Shown here one piece after another: positions 21,621 through 28,338 of a DNA stretch of 32,824 bases. Below the pieces are notes generated by a model. That model saw only the letters and a program-made list of their open reading frames with translations. It was not told the origin of the DNA and ran no database searches. The position numbers were made by a program, and so were the translations under genes. The stretch is from a virus. The stretch lies in the IMG/VR virus record IMGVR_UViG_3300036770_001646, positions 1-32,824 of that record; one strand, written 5' to 3'. Position 1 is the first letter of the stretch, and each line of letters begins with the position of its first letter.

Positions 21621-21905
21621 ATGAGCGATGAGATGCGAACGATGGTGGTGGTCATCTGGCATGACGCTCACGCAGCCACCGACTCATGGACACCGATAGA
21701 CGAAATAGGTCAAGACCCATGTGTCGTCGTTAGTGCAGGCTTCCTGCTTCCGATTAGCGATGGTGGCAAAGAAGGCCATATCACGATATTCCAGTCGAAG
21801 ACGGACTCTGATGACGTGGATGGGGTTCTGTGCATCCCAGCCGAAATGGTGCAAAGCATGAAGGTCATGACCAAAAACATCCCAGGACTAGCACCGAGCA
21901 GGTAG
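21621..21905 (+). CDS. Conserved hypothetical phage protein (94 aa)
   Basis: The product starts MSDEMRTMVVVIWHDAHAAT and contains DSWTPIDEIGQDPCVVVSAG, then SDGGKEGHITIFQSK and DGVLCIPAEMVQSMKVM. This pattern (V.W.DAH....W..l.ei...PC.V.S.G.l) recurs in small proteins of many phages, but no function is known to me. It has a strong GAGGGGG before its ATG. Soluble, acidic, no membrane span. Confidence 0.6.
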   Translation: MSDEMRTMVVVIWHDAHAATDSWTPIDEIGQDPCVVVSAGFLLPISDGGKEGHITIFQSKTDSDDVDGVLCIPAEMVQSMKVMTKNIPGLAPSR

Positions 21906-21951
21906 ACTTTACCTCGGATCGTTCGCCCGCCTTCATTGGGCTTGAACATCC

Positions 21952-21989
21952 CGCACACCTCCCCCTCCTTGGGTGTGCGATATATATCG
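21952..21989 (+). promoter_or_regulatory. Hairpin with anti-SD-like loop and adjacent palindrome
   Basis: CGCACACC (21952-21959) pairs with GGTGTGCG (21972-21979) around a pyrimidine loop containing CCTCCTT. That loop can pair with AAGGA of the ribosome-binding site GGAAGGA at 21997-22003. A 12-bp palindrome CGATATATATCG overlaps the right arm (21978-21989). The arrangement could control translation of the secreted lysozyme-like gene; untested. Confidence 0.4.
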
Positions 21990-22009
21990 GACAAACGGAA
22001 GGAAACAAC

Positions 22010-22480
22010 TTGCACATAATCACAGCAAGCCTCATCACCCTATCCACCCTCCTCGCAGGCACCGCCTACACGAGCCAACCAAACCCCACCCAAACCCACC
22101 CAGCCACCCAAACCCAACTACCCCGTGAACCGATGCCAACCGTCATCGAGATACTGCCTGCGGGAGTCCCCAAAGACAAGACGAAGCGATGCCCACAATG
22201 GGAACCCAAGTTCGCTCAACACGGCCTACCTGTTAAAGCGTTCTCGTATATCGCTTGGCGCGAGTCGCGCTGCCGAATTAAAGCCCACAACACGACACTC
22301 AACCGGAACAAAAGCCAAGACCTCGGACTTGTCCAAATCAACTCCAGCTGGAAAACCGTGACATCCAAAGTATGCAAATCCCCATACGGAGATTTGACTG
22401 TTCTGTTCAACGTGGACTGCAACCTCAAGGTAGCCAAATATCTTTACGACAATGGCGGTCTAGGTCATTGGTCTTTGTGA
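22010..22480 (+). CDS. Secreted lysozyme/transglycosylase-like protein
   Basis: I place the start at TTG 22010, seven bases after GGAAGGA, because it gives a signal peptide (LHIITASLITLSTLLAGTAY); longer in-frame starts reach far into the upstream gene. The 156-aa product has a Thr/Pro/Gln linker and then a lysozyme-like core: AFSYIAWRESRCRIKAHN with the likely catalytic Glu in WRESR, and DLGLVQINSSW, the usual G-L-x-Q-I-N substrate motif. It should cleave the glycan strands of peptidoglycan. It is separate from the holin-endolysin group by over 2 kb and would act from outside the membrane, perhaps released at lysis or exported. Confidence 0.78.
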   Translation: MHIITASLITLSTLLAGTAYTSQPNPTQTHPATQTQLPREPMPTVIEILPAGVPKDKTKRCPQWEPKFAQHGLPVKAFSYIAWRESRCRIKAHNTTLNRNKSQDLGLVQINSSWKTVTSKVCKSPYGDLTVLFNVDCNLKVAKYLYDNGGLGHWSL

Positions 22481-22541
22481 CCATCCACCACATCGCTCCA
22501 GTCTTGTCCTAATGTCATGAATGACCCAAAAGGAGGGCATC

Positions 22542-22823
22542 ATGACAAACAGACAAAAGCAAGCAACAGTTGGGATAGGTATGGCGATTATGTGGGGGTT
22601 CTGGTTGTTACCAACAGCCGAAGACCTACCAGATGCACAGCCAGCAACCTCGCTCGAATGGAAACTATTCTTCGCACTTAACTTCGTTGCAATTATTTAC
22701 GTCCATATCTTGAATGTGCGTGAGCATCAACGACAGCTGCGAATCGAAGCACAGGAACGCCATTGGCAACGCATGGAAACACGTGCGCGTCACAACCATC
22801 CAACCAACCGTGACTACCAATGA
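22542..22823 (+). CDS. Two-span membrane protein (93 aa)
   Basis: ATG 22542 follows AAAAGGAGGG by four bases; an earlier ATG (22521) has no such site. Residues 8-26 (ATVGIGMAIMWGFWLLPTA) and 45-64 (LFFALNFVAIIYVHILNV) are membrane spans, and the C-terminus is a charged amphipathic helix rich in Arg, His and Gln. Function unknown; it immediately precedes and overlaps the WhiB gene (ATGA). Confidence 0.6.
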   Translation: MTNRQKQATVGIGMAIMWGFWLLPTAEDLPDAQPATSLEWKLFFALNFVAIIYVHILNVREHQRQLRIEAQERHWQRMETRARHNHPTNRDYQ

Positions 22824-23110
22824 GTAGTGGTCATGTAGTTGACCTGTGGTCAGATGGTGACAACACCTTCAGACCTCAACGCCCAGACTGGCAAGAGATA
22901 GCACGATGCAAAGGTGAAACCGAACTGTTCTTCAATGAAGGTTCGCCACACGCAATCGCTGATGCGAAACTGTTTTGTGCTGGTTGCAACGTGCGTCGAA
23001 TCTGTCTCAAGTTCGCGTTAGACAACGACGAGGTAGGCATCTGGGGTGGTACGACTACGATGGAGCGTCAAAGGTTGAAACGGTCTAGGAGAAAACAAAT
23101 AGACTTATAG
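22820..23110 (+). CDS. whiB: WhiB-family iron-sulfur transcription regulator
   Basis: A 96-aa Wbl protein. Four Cys ligands of a 4Fe-4S cluster are visible: one in IARCKGE, two in FCAGCNV (C-x2-C) and one in RRICLKFA, followed by the G-I-W-G-G turn (EVGIWGGTT) and a basic tail (RQRLKRSRRKQ) that contacts DNA. Wbl proteins bind the primary sigma factor and are found only in actinobacteria and their phages. A phage copy may turn off host genes or switch the phage program, and it is placed just before the replication promoter at 23773. Confidence 0.93.
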   Translation: MSSGHVVDLWSDGDNTFRPQRPDWQEIARCKGETELFFNEGSPHAIADAKLFCAGCNVRRICLKFALDNDEVGIWGGTTTMERQRLKRSRRKQIDL

Positions 23111-23114
23111 TCGT

Positions 23115-23759
23115 ATGCCAAAACCTGCAAAACCTTGTGTGCGATGTGGTGGAGTCAAGGACGAAAAACGCCAAGGTGCTAGGTATTGTTCGTCATGTCG
23201 TGTTGACCCGACTTTCATTCAGTTACAAAAAGAACGGGACATGATAACGGAGCGAACTAAAGCTGCTAAGTATCGCCGTCAAAAAGGCATCCAACCTAGA
23301 GCAAAAAAAATAGATGACAACGGATTTGTTTGGTGTAAGTCATGTCACGAATACTTATTGCCGAATAGATTTAAGAAGAGAAGCGGTAGAGAAGGACAGT
23401 TTGAGGCTAAGTGCAAAATCTGCACTAAGCAGTATCAGCATGAACATCGCCTAAAAACCGTATTCGGAATTGACTCTATTGAGTATCATAGGATGCTTCA
23501 AATCCAGGATTATCGTTGCGCAATTTGTAGAAACAAACCCCAATCTCGAAGACTGGCGGTTGATCATTGCCATAAAACAGGGATTATAAGAGGATTATTG
23601 TGTACTCATTGCAACCATAAATTGCTCGGTGCAGCTCATGATTCCATTGAATTACTGGAAAGGGCAATCTGTTACCTGGAATCACCTCCTGCCCAGACTG
23701 GCGTTCCAGTCATGCTTCATGAGGATTATTCCCATAAGAAACCCCGTAACACCCATTGA
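23115..23759 (+). CDS. Recombination endonuclease VII-like nuclease
   Basis: A 214-aa protein with a C-terminal endonuclease VII-type domain: YRCAICRNKPQSRRLAVDHC, then HKTGIIRGLLCTHCNHKLLG, carrying the zinc-binding C-x2-C pairs and the catalytic D-H. The N-terminal 100 residues hold two more Cys pairs (CVRCGG/CSSC and CKSC/CKIC) and a basic helix, probably for binding DNA. The family resolves branched DNA or acts as homing nuclease. It is more AT-rich than surrounding genes. It starts four bases after the WhiB stop. Confidence 0.85.
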   Translation: MPKPAKPCVRCGGVKDEKRQGARYCSSCRVDPTFIQLQKERDMITERTKAAKYRRQKGIQPRAKKIDDNGFVWCKSCHEYLLPNRFKKRSGREGQFEAKCKICTKQYQHEHRLKTVFGIDSIEYHRMLQIQDYRCAICRNKPQSRRLAVDHCHKTGIIRGLLCTHCNHKLLGAAHDSIELLERAICYLESPPAQTGVPVMLHEDYSHKKPRNTH

Positions 23760-23772
23760 CTAGAAGTAATGC

Positions 23773-23800
23773 TTGACAAAGCAATTCAACCTGCTACTGT
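23773..23800 (+). promoter_or_regulatory. Probable promoter of the replication operon
   Basis: A perfect TTGACA (23773-23778), 16-base spacer and TACTGT (23795-23800) lie in an 82-base gap before a gene with strong AGGAGG (23828-23833). The -10 match is weak (three of six), yet the -35 is exact, and the location upstream of the exonuclease-SSB operon is where an early promoter is expected. Confidence 0.5.
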
Positions 23801-23841
23801 CAAACACCTAACAATTCCCAAGCACTTAGGAGGCCTGCGAA

Positions 23842-24993
23842 ATGACAACATCAGACGAGTTCAGCCTGTTGGCTGAAGCACCAAAAGACCGTTGGGGTCG
23901 CTACAAAATTAGTGATCCAGCAACAGGAAAAGAACGTGGTTACACACGTGTCACAACAATCGCAAAAGTGTTGGACGATTCATCGTCGCTTGCTGATTGG
24001 AAAACACGGATGGCAATCACCGGCATCGTTCAACGAGCCGATCTGCTTGCTCAAGCATCAACATCGTTGGATGATCGAAGCAAACTGAACAAGATTGCGA
24101 ACGATGCGATTGAAAGTGCTGGCGCATATAGTCGGGCGAATTTAGGAACCGCCCTCCACAGTTTGACCCAGCAACTTGACCTTGGTATGAAGCCACAAAT
24201 CCTTCAAGGATTACAGGCAGATATTGAAACCTATGTCACCTCAATCGCAGCGTGGGACTTTGGTATGCGCAAAGAATGGATTGAAGTTCTGCTCATCAAC
24301 GACGAGTATGAATACGCTGGTACAGCAGACCGAATCGTCACCACCCGTGACGGCAAAATCTGCATCTTCGACCTAAAGACTGGAACAGACCTGTCCTACA
24401 GTTTTGGATCAATTAGCGTCCAGCTCGCCATGTATGCCAGAGCAGACTGGATTTACGACTGGAAAACAGGCGAACGCACAGCACTCCCAGCAGGCTTAGA
24501 CATGAAAGAAGGCATCATCTGCCATCTTCCAGCAGGCGAAGCAACCTGCAAGTTCTACACAGTAGACCTCGAAGCAGGATGGGAAGCAGCGAAGATGTCG
24601 TTCGCAACCCGCGACTGGCGTAAGCGTAAAGACCTATTCAAGCCATACACGTTCTCTGACGAGAAGCGGAGAGTCGTCGAGCCTGTGGCAAATCCGATGC
24701 CACAGGCAGACGATGCCGGTTCCCTAGCCCTCACAACCCGACAGGACTGGATGAAGGCTCGTATCTCAGCCTTACCGAAAGAAGCACAGAAGCTACTGAT
24801 TCTGATGTGGCCTGATGATGTGCCGAAGTTGCAGAACTGCACGATGGAACAGATTGACAAACTTATTGAAGCCATCACAACTGTAGAGGCTGAGCATTCC
24901 GCACCATTCTTTGCACCTGACCCAACGGTGAAGAAGGTGGTCAAGCGTAAGTTGAAGGCATTCGATACTGCTGAAATCGGAAGCATCCAATGA
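23842..24993 (+). CDS. PD-(D/E)XK exonuclease, RecB/Cas4-like
   Basis: A 383-aa nuclease. The N-terminal helical part leads to ANLGTALHSLTQQ (His of the G-x-x-x-H motif), EYAGTADRIV (metal Asp), and KICIFDLKTGTD (D-x-K core), then VQLAMYARAD (Q-x3-Y), the standard order of RecB-family exonucleases. It probably processes DNA ends for recombination or replication. The C-terminal 100 residues are basic and helical and may bind a partner. It begins the operon with the SSB-like protein and overlaps the next ATG by four bases. Confidence 0.85.
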   Translation: MTTSDEFSLLAEAPKDRWGRYKISDPATGKERGYTRVTTIAKVLDDSSSLADWKTRMAITGIVQRADLLAQASTSLDDRSKLNKIANDAIESAGAYSRANLGTALHSLTQQLDLGMKPQILQGLQADIETYVTSIAAWDFGMRKEWIEVLLINDEYEYAGTADRIVTTRDGKICIFDLKTGTDLSYSFGSISVQLAMYARADWIYDWKTGERTALPAGLDMKEGIICHLPAGEATCKFYTVDLEAGWEAAKMSFATRDWRKRKDLFKPYTFSDEKRRVVEPVANPMPQADDAGSLALTTRQDWMKARISALPKEAQKLLILMWPDDVPKLQNCTMEQIDKLIEAITTVEAEHSAPFFAPDPTVKKVVKRKLKAFDTAEIGSIQ

Positions 24994-25415
24994 ACGCCAT
25001 CGAAGGACGAGACCTCACGTTGCCAGGTGACGAGCAAGCGGTCACCTACATTCGGGAACGACTTAACAGCATCCAAGGCCGTAACAGGGCGAAGATGGCA
25101 ACAGTTATCACACAGGCTGAACTTGCTGGTCGCAGCATCAGCCTGAAACAAACAAAATCTCACCGAAGATACGAAATCGCCAGAGGGATGTTCCTTCTGT
25201 TTGATTCCGGCAACTTCGATGAAGACTTGGTGAAGGACATCTGTTCCCAAATCACCATGCAGAAATACACTAAACCAGGTGAAGCACTCGCCAAACTTGA
25301 CTGGAAACAAGCACAGCGTTTCGCTAACGCTTGTCACGGCATAGCACGAGACACACTAAACCTGATTTATATCCCAGAAACCAATCAATTCCACATAGAG
25401 GAGAAAGCATCATGA
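24990..25415 (+). CDS. Unknown protein of the exonuclease-SSB operon (141 aa)
   Basis: A soluble mixed-charge protein. No family was recognised. The middle (GRSISLKQTKSHRRYEIARG) is basic, and DFxx-type hydrophobic helices follow (EDLVKDICSQITMQKYTKPG). Coupled by four-base overlaps to the exonuclease upstream and the SSB-like protein downstream, so it probably takes part in DNA recombination or replication, possibly as an annealing or loading factor; that is inferred from operon position only. Confidence 0.55.
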   Translation: MNAIEGRDLTLPGDEQAVTYIRERLNSIQGRNRAKMATVITQAELAGRSISLKQTKSHRRYEIARGMFLLFDSGNFDEDLVKDICSQITMQKYTKPGEALAKLDWKQAQRFANACHGIARDTLNLIYIPETNQFHIEEKAS

Positions 25416-25813
25416 CAGACATATTCCTTAGCGACGGGGGCAGTAAATATCCTGCCCTCAAGTTTGAGAATGTCAACGACACCCACACAGGCACAGTCAT
25501 CGAGGTAAAGAAACTTGAAGACCGTGACCCTGCTGGGACAGTCAAAACTTGGGACAACGGCGACGTGCGATACGTCTTCGTGTTCACCATGAACACAGCC
25601 GATGGCATCGGAAACCTTTGGGCGAGAGGCAACATGGTTAAAGCAATCCGTGAAGCAGCTCAAGCCATCGGAGCAACCACAATGGTTGGAACGAAACTGA
25701 CCGTCAAGTACACCGGTGATGGCGAAAAGAAATCAAAAGCCTTCAACGCACCGAAGTTGTACAAGGCCAAGGTTGAACCAGCCGTGAAGGATGACTCAGA
25801 ATCAATGTGGTAA
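25412..25813 (+). CDS. Single-stranded DNA-binding-like protein
   Basis: 133 aa from ATG 25412 (an in-frame start at 25331 would overlap the upstream gene heavily and has no ribosome-binding site; AGAGGAGAAAG precedes 25412). It has the beta-strand pattern of an OB fold: HTGTVIEVKKLEDRD, VRYVFVFTMNTADG, TKLTVKYTGDGE and KLYKAKVE. The C-terminus is acidic and ends with an aromatic residue (KDDSESMW), like the partner-binding tail of bacterial SSB. It sits downstream of an exonuclease. The SSB role is inferred from shape and context. Confidence 0.65.
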   Translation: MTDIFLSDGGSKYPALKFENVNDTHTGTVIEVKKLEDRDPAGTVKTWDNGDVRYVFVFTMNTADGIGNLWARGNMVKAIREAAQAIGATTMVGTKLTVKYTGDGEKKSKAFNAPKLYKAKVEPAVKDDSESMW

Positions 25814-25829
25814 ATCCACAGTAAATCGT

Positions 25830-25883
25830 GACAGGTTGGGTATCGAGCTGACCCCCTCAGCCCCCTGCGGTACCCAACCTGTC
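25830..25883 (+). other. Long nested hairpin between SSB-like gene and minigene operon
   Basis: GACAGGTTGGGTA (25830-25842) pairs perfectly with TACCCAACCTGTC (25871-25883), a 13-bp stem. The 28-base loop holds an inner hairpin GCTGA-CCCCC-TCAGC (25847-25861). No T-run follows, so it is not a standard intrinsic terminator. It could be an RNA processing or stability element, a regulated attenuator or a replication structure. Confidence 0.7.
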
Positions 25884-25906
25884 GCACTTATCAACTAGGA
25901 GAACAA

Positions 25907-26038
25907 GTGACTATCCAAGATTTAAAGAACGCTATTGCGTTTCTTGAGAAAAGTTTCGTCGGTCAAGGTGACCAAGAACGACTCTTCAAAACCATTGAAG
26001 CACTCAAAATTGAAATTGCTAGGAGGCAAAAAAAATGA
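25907..26038 (+). CDS. Small protein (43 aa)
   Basis: GTG start preceded by AGGAGAA at 25897. The product MTIQDLKNAIAFLEKSFVGQ then GDQERLFKTIEALKIEIARR looks helical and charged. It ends in a TGA overlapping the ATG of the next gene, with the next gene's AGGAGG embedded in its final codons. No family recognised. Confidence 0.5.
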   Translation: MTIQDLKNAIAFLEKSFVGQGDQERLFKTIEALKIEIARRQKK

Positions 26039-26244
26039 TTGACATCAACCAGTTCGCAGAGTTAGAGCTGCGAGTCAACGACCTACAAAACGCCCTCGCA
26101 CGAGTCACCGAGGAACGTGACAACCTGAAAGACACAGCAGACTCACTCTTTCGAGAACTCGAAGCCTGCCGAATGACACTCACCCAAGCCAACTCAGACA
26201 TCTCACGCCTACGCATCTACCTAGCCCAAGGAGCCGAACTGTGA
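26035..26244 (+). CDS. Coiled-coil small protein (69 aa)
   Basis: A single long heptad-like helix (INQFAELELRVNDLQNALAR...LKDTADSLFRELEACRM...) with a good AGGAGG upstream (26021-26026). Such short coiled coils are frequent in early regions of phages and may be oligomerisation partners or inhibitors of host proteins. No specific function is visible. Confidence 0.5.
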   Translation: MIDINQFAELELRVNDLQNALARVTEERDNLKDTADSLFRELEACRMTLTQANSDISRLRIYLAQGAEL

Positions 26245-26717
26245 GTTCTGAGGTCTTGGAGCGCACTACATATATTCTTCGGGATGTTTTTCCGATGGAC
26301 TGTATTCAGTACTTTCATTGGTTCAACGATGATGAGACCCGGAAATACTCAAATCAACCTGACGTTATTGAATGGTCTGAACATAAAGAATGGTTTACGA
26401 ACAGCATCAACAACCCAAATAAAAAGATGTTTATGTTCATTCAAACAAACCCTTACGCTGCGGTGGGTCAAATACGGTTTGAATTAACAGACAACGAGTG
26501 GTGGTTAAATTATTCTATTGACTCGTCTTTTCGTGGCAAAGGTTTATCAAAGTTAATGATTACTCAGGGGGTAGAAAAACTTCAATCCGATAATCAAATC
26601 GGTGTGTTTAAAGCACAAGTTAAACCTGAAAACATTGCATCAAACAAAGTTTTAACCAGTTTAGGTTGGCAAAAAGAATCAGATATTTACGAACTAATGA
26701 AAGGGAACCCATCATGA
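26241..26717 (+). CDS. GNAT-family acetyltransferase
   Basis: A 158-aa enzyme with RimJ/RimL-like order: VLERTTYILRDVFPMDCIQY, then MFMFIQTNPYAAVGQIRFEL and the acetyl-CoA loop in YSIDSSFRGKGLSKLMITQG (R-G-K-G-L-S), ending with PENIASNKVLTSLGWQKESD. It should transfer an acetyl or similar group to an amine on a protein, sugar or small molecule. GTG start at 26241 overlaps the preceding stop. It is clearly more AT-rich and uses different codons from its minigene neighbours, so it may have been acquired separately, perhaps for surface sugar modification or host-protein inactivation. Confidence 0.85.
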   Translation: MSSEVLERTTYILRDVFPMDCIQYFHWFNDDETRKYSNQPDVIEWSEHKEWFTNSINNPNKKMFMFIQTNPYAAVGQIRFELTDNEWWLNYSIDSSFRGKGLSKLMITQGVEKLQSDNQIGVFKAQVKPENIASNKVLTSLGWQKESDIYELMKGNPS

Positions 26718-26893
26718 ACCCAATGATTCTCTCAGACAAGGTTGCCGGCATCATCAAAGGCCTTGAGGTGCAGGTAGGTATCAAAGACGTTCAACTCAAC
26801 TCAGCGATGCGACGCATCGAAGACTTGAACAGCCAAGTTGAAGAACTGGTTATTCAGGTTGCCGAATTACAGGAAAGGCTGCGAGAAGGATGA
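26714..26893 (+). CDS. Coiled-coil small protein (59 aa)
   Basis: ATG 26714 overlaps the acetyltransferase TGA; a longer in-frame start lies inside the upstream gene. The C-terminal 40 residues (MRRIEDLNSQVEELVIQVAE LQERL) form one amphipathic coiled coil. Function unknown. Confidence 0.5.
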   Translation: MNPMILSDKVAGIIKGLEVQVGIKDVQLNSAMRRIEDLNSQVEELVIQVAELQERLREG

Positions 26894-27129
26894 ACACCAC
26901 CGAAAACTTCCCAGACGCACCCCACACCATCTCAGTCCTCACCCACCGAGACCAGTCAGCGAACTGGGTGGCACACATCGCCAACCATGACATCATGAAC
27001 GCCAAAGACAGCAACGGCCTCTACCTACTCGTCAGCCTTGACGAAGACGGTACCGTCACCATCGCAACCAAACCAGGTAGCGCTTGGGATGCTCGCTGGT
27101 CATCACCAATCAAACTGGAACGACGATGA
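26890..27129 (+). CDS. Hypothetical small protein (79 aa)
   Basis: An acidic mixed alpha/beta protein (HTISVLTHRDQSANWVAHIA, LYLLVSLDEDGTVTIATK) coupled by ATGA on both sides. No family was recognised. Codons are strongly C-ending, as for the rest of this region. Confidence 0.5.
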   Translation: MNTTENFPDAPHTISVLTHRDQSANWVAHIANHDIMNAKDSNGLYLLVSLDEDGTVTIATKPGSAWDARWSSPIKLERR

Positions 27130-27359
27130 GGTTGCGTCAACTTTGGTGGGACTGGAACCCTAAACGGCTCCGCAGACTGCTCAGCATGAAAGACGGTCAG
27201 ATCAATGCGAACGCCAATCTCGCTGCAAGGTATTATCAGGAAATGTTTGCAGCGAAGTTAAGCCTCGATAAAGCGAACGAGATGCTTGATGTGGTTATGA
27301 GGGAACTCAAGGTGCTTAGATACGAACTGGAAGCCACAGAGGACGCACAGAATGACTAG
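27126..27359 (+). CDS. Hypothetical helical small protein (77 aa)
   Basis: The start ATG 27126 overlaps the previous TGA. A Trp/Arg-rich N-terminus (MRLRQLWWDWNPKRLRRLL) is followed by a long helix with heptad-like spacing (AARYYQEMFAAKLSLDKANE...). It might bind a membrane or nucleic acid; nothing more can be read. Confidence 0.5.
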   Translation: MRLRQLWWDWNPKRLRRLLSMKDGQINANANLAARYYQEMFAAKLSLDKANEMLDVVMRELKVLRYELEATEDAQND

Positions 27360-27498
27360 GGACAACGAGTTAGCCCTAGACCTATTCATGCTCGGCTATG
27401 AACGCAACGAACTCGTACACATGCTGAACGAAGCCAATCAGCTCATCGAATCATTACGCAACGAATTAGAAACCCTTAGAGAAGAGTTAGGAAAATAA
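27352..27498 (+). CDS. Small coiled-coil protein (48 aa)
   Basis: MTRDNELALDLFMLGYERNE then LVHMLNEANQLIESLRNELE is a single amphipathic helix with regular Leu spacing. It overlaps the previous gene by eight bases and shares TAATG with the next. No function recognised. Confidence 0.45.
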   Translation: MTRDNELALDLFMLGYERNELVHMLNEANQLIESLRNELETLREELGK

Positions 27499-27560
27499 TG
27501 GAAGCCATGATTGCACTCATCATCATCCTGTCAGCATATTTTTATTGGTTGACCCGATGA
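27498..27560 (+). CDS. Tiny single-span membrane peptide (20 aa)
   Basis: The whole product is MEAMIALIIILSAYFYWLTR, one membrane helix. TAATG and ATGA overlaps tie it to both neighbours, which is the main reason to accept it. It resembles toxic or regulatory membrane minipeptides, but its role is unknown and it could be chance. Confidence 0.4.
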   Translation: MEAMIALIIILSAYFYWLTR

Positions 27561-27727
27561 TCTACCGTGTCCAATGCAACAAGTGTGGGTCAATGGTCAG
27601 ACATGACACACAAATCCTTCAAGGCTGCCTCTGTGACCCTGACGCGCCAACATGGATCGCCATCCAACCAGACGGACGAATGCTCAAGATGAGCCACGCC
27701 GACTACACAGTCTTCGAGCAAGCATGA
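27557..27727 (+). CDS. Small zinc-ribbon-like protein (56 aa)
   Basis: ATG 27557 overlaps the upstream stop. The product starts MIYRVQCNKCGSMVRHDTQI and has a second Cys pair GCLCDPD, so a four-Cys zinc site (C-x2-C ... C-x-C) is plausible. A C-terminal part ends SHADYTVFEQA. Function unknown; could bind nucleic acid. Confidence 0.5.
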   Translation: MIYRVQCNKCGSMVRHDTQILQGCLCDPDAPTWIAIQPDGRMLKMSHADYTVFEQA

Positions 27728-27816
27728 GAGTCGCTGAACTCTGTCTCTGCATACCTCAACCACCCATCCCACAGAACCCGTCATGCGGTGAAAAGATGGA
27801 TGACTTTGACGAATGA
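27724..27816 (+). CDS. Possible minigene (30 aa)
   Basis: An open frame coupled by ATGA to the upstream gene, encoding MRVAELCLCIPQPPIPQNPS then CGEKMDDFDE. Support is only the coupling; it overlaps the next gene's start by 17 bases. Low confidence. Confidence 0.25.
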   Translation: MRVAELCLCIPQPPIPQNPSCGEKMDDFDE

Positions 27817-28051
27817 CTATGAAGACCCAATCGCAGAATACATAGAAGCCAACGCAGAAGGACTCTGCACCTCCTATGTAGTCATCGCCAACATCGAACG
27901 CATCTCAGGAGACCAATCATTCTGGGTGACAACCATGCGGAACCAAACCGCGTCAACCAGCCTCGGCCTACTCGAATCAGCGAGCGCAGCAGAGAAGTAT
28001 CGGATCGCCAGGTCATTCAACAACAGGTATGACGAAGACGAAGACGAATAA
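27800..28051 (+). CDS. Hypothetical acidic small protein (83 aa)
   Basis: From ATG 27800 (GTG 27788 and TTG 27806 are possible). NDYEDPIAEYIEANAEGLCT then SYVVIANIERISGDQSFWVT and a C-terminal DEDEDE. The acidic character is marked and may mimic DNA. I recognise no family with confidence. Confidence 0.5.
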   Translation: MTLTNDYEDPIAEYIEANAEGLCTSYVVIANIERISGDQSFWVTTMRNQTASTSLGLLESASAAEKYRIARSFNNRYDEDEDE

Positions 28052-28086
28052 CAACTACACTCACAACACTCAATCCTTGGAGGGAT

Positions 28087-28338
28087 ATGAAAACTAAACG
28101 ACGCACACGCAACGGATACATCTATCCGGCTTCAGCCTTACTCAAACAGTTCCCCGATGATATGTGGGCATCAACAATCGGTGAACGTCTTGGCGTTGGT
28201 AGAGCTGCAATTCAAACATGGCGAGAAGGCAACACATGTCTAGATCAATGGCGAGCCGATAAGTATGCGTGTCTGCTGGGGAAACATCCGTCAGAGATTT
28301 GGGCTAACTGGTTTGATGAAGTGGAGATTGCCTCGTGA
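28087..28338 (+). CDS. Helix-turn-helix DNA-binding protein (83 aa)
   Basis: A short basic protein with strong ribosome-binding site TTGGAGGG. The core ASTIGERLGVGRAAIQTWRE is a helix-turn-helix followed by RADKYACLLGKHPSEIWANW, a pattern also seen in small phage regulators and excisionase-like proteins. It lies just upstream of the prim-pol and overlaps it, so it may control replication gene expression or mark the origin. Not an integrase partner, since no integrase is present. Confidence 0.7.
   Translation: MKTKRRTRNGYIYPASALLKQFPDDMWASTIGERLGVGRAAIQTWREGNTCLDQWRADKYACLLGKHPSEIWANWFDEVEIAS

Noticed and set aside
24555-25337. Minus-strand open frame of 260 codons
   Set aside because: It lies opposite the exonuclease and its partner gene, both well supported, has no recognisable motif or ribosome-binding site, and its Ser/Phe/Cys-rich composition is typical of an antisense shadow.
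25830-25883. Intrinsic terminator
   Set aside because: The stem is excellent but no T-run follows and the operon appears to go on with a good ribosome-binding site, so I list it only as a hairpin.
28087-28338. Possible lysogeny repressor
   Set aside because: It has a helix-turn-helix but there is no integrase, attachment site or divergent promoter, so a lysogeny switch is not supported.
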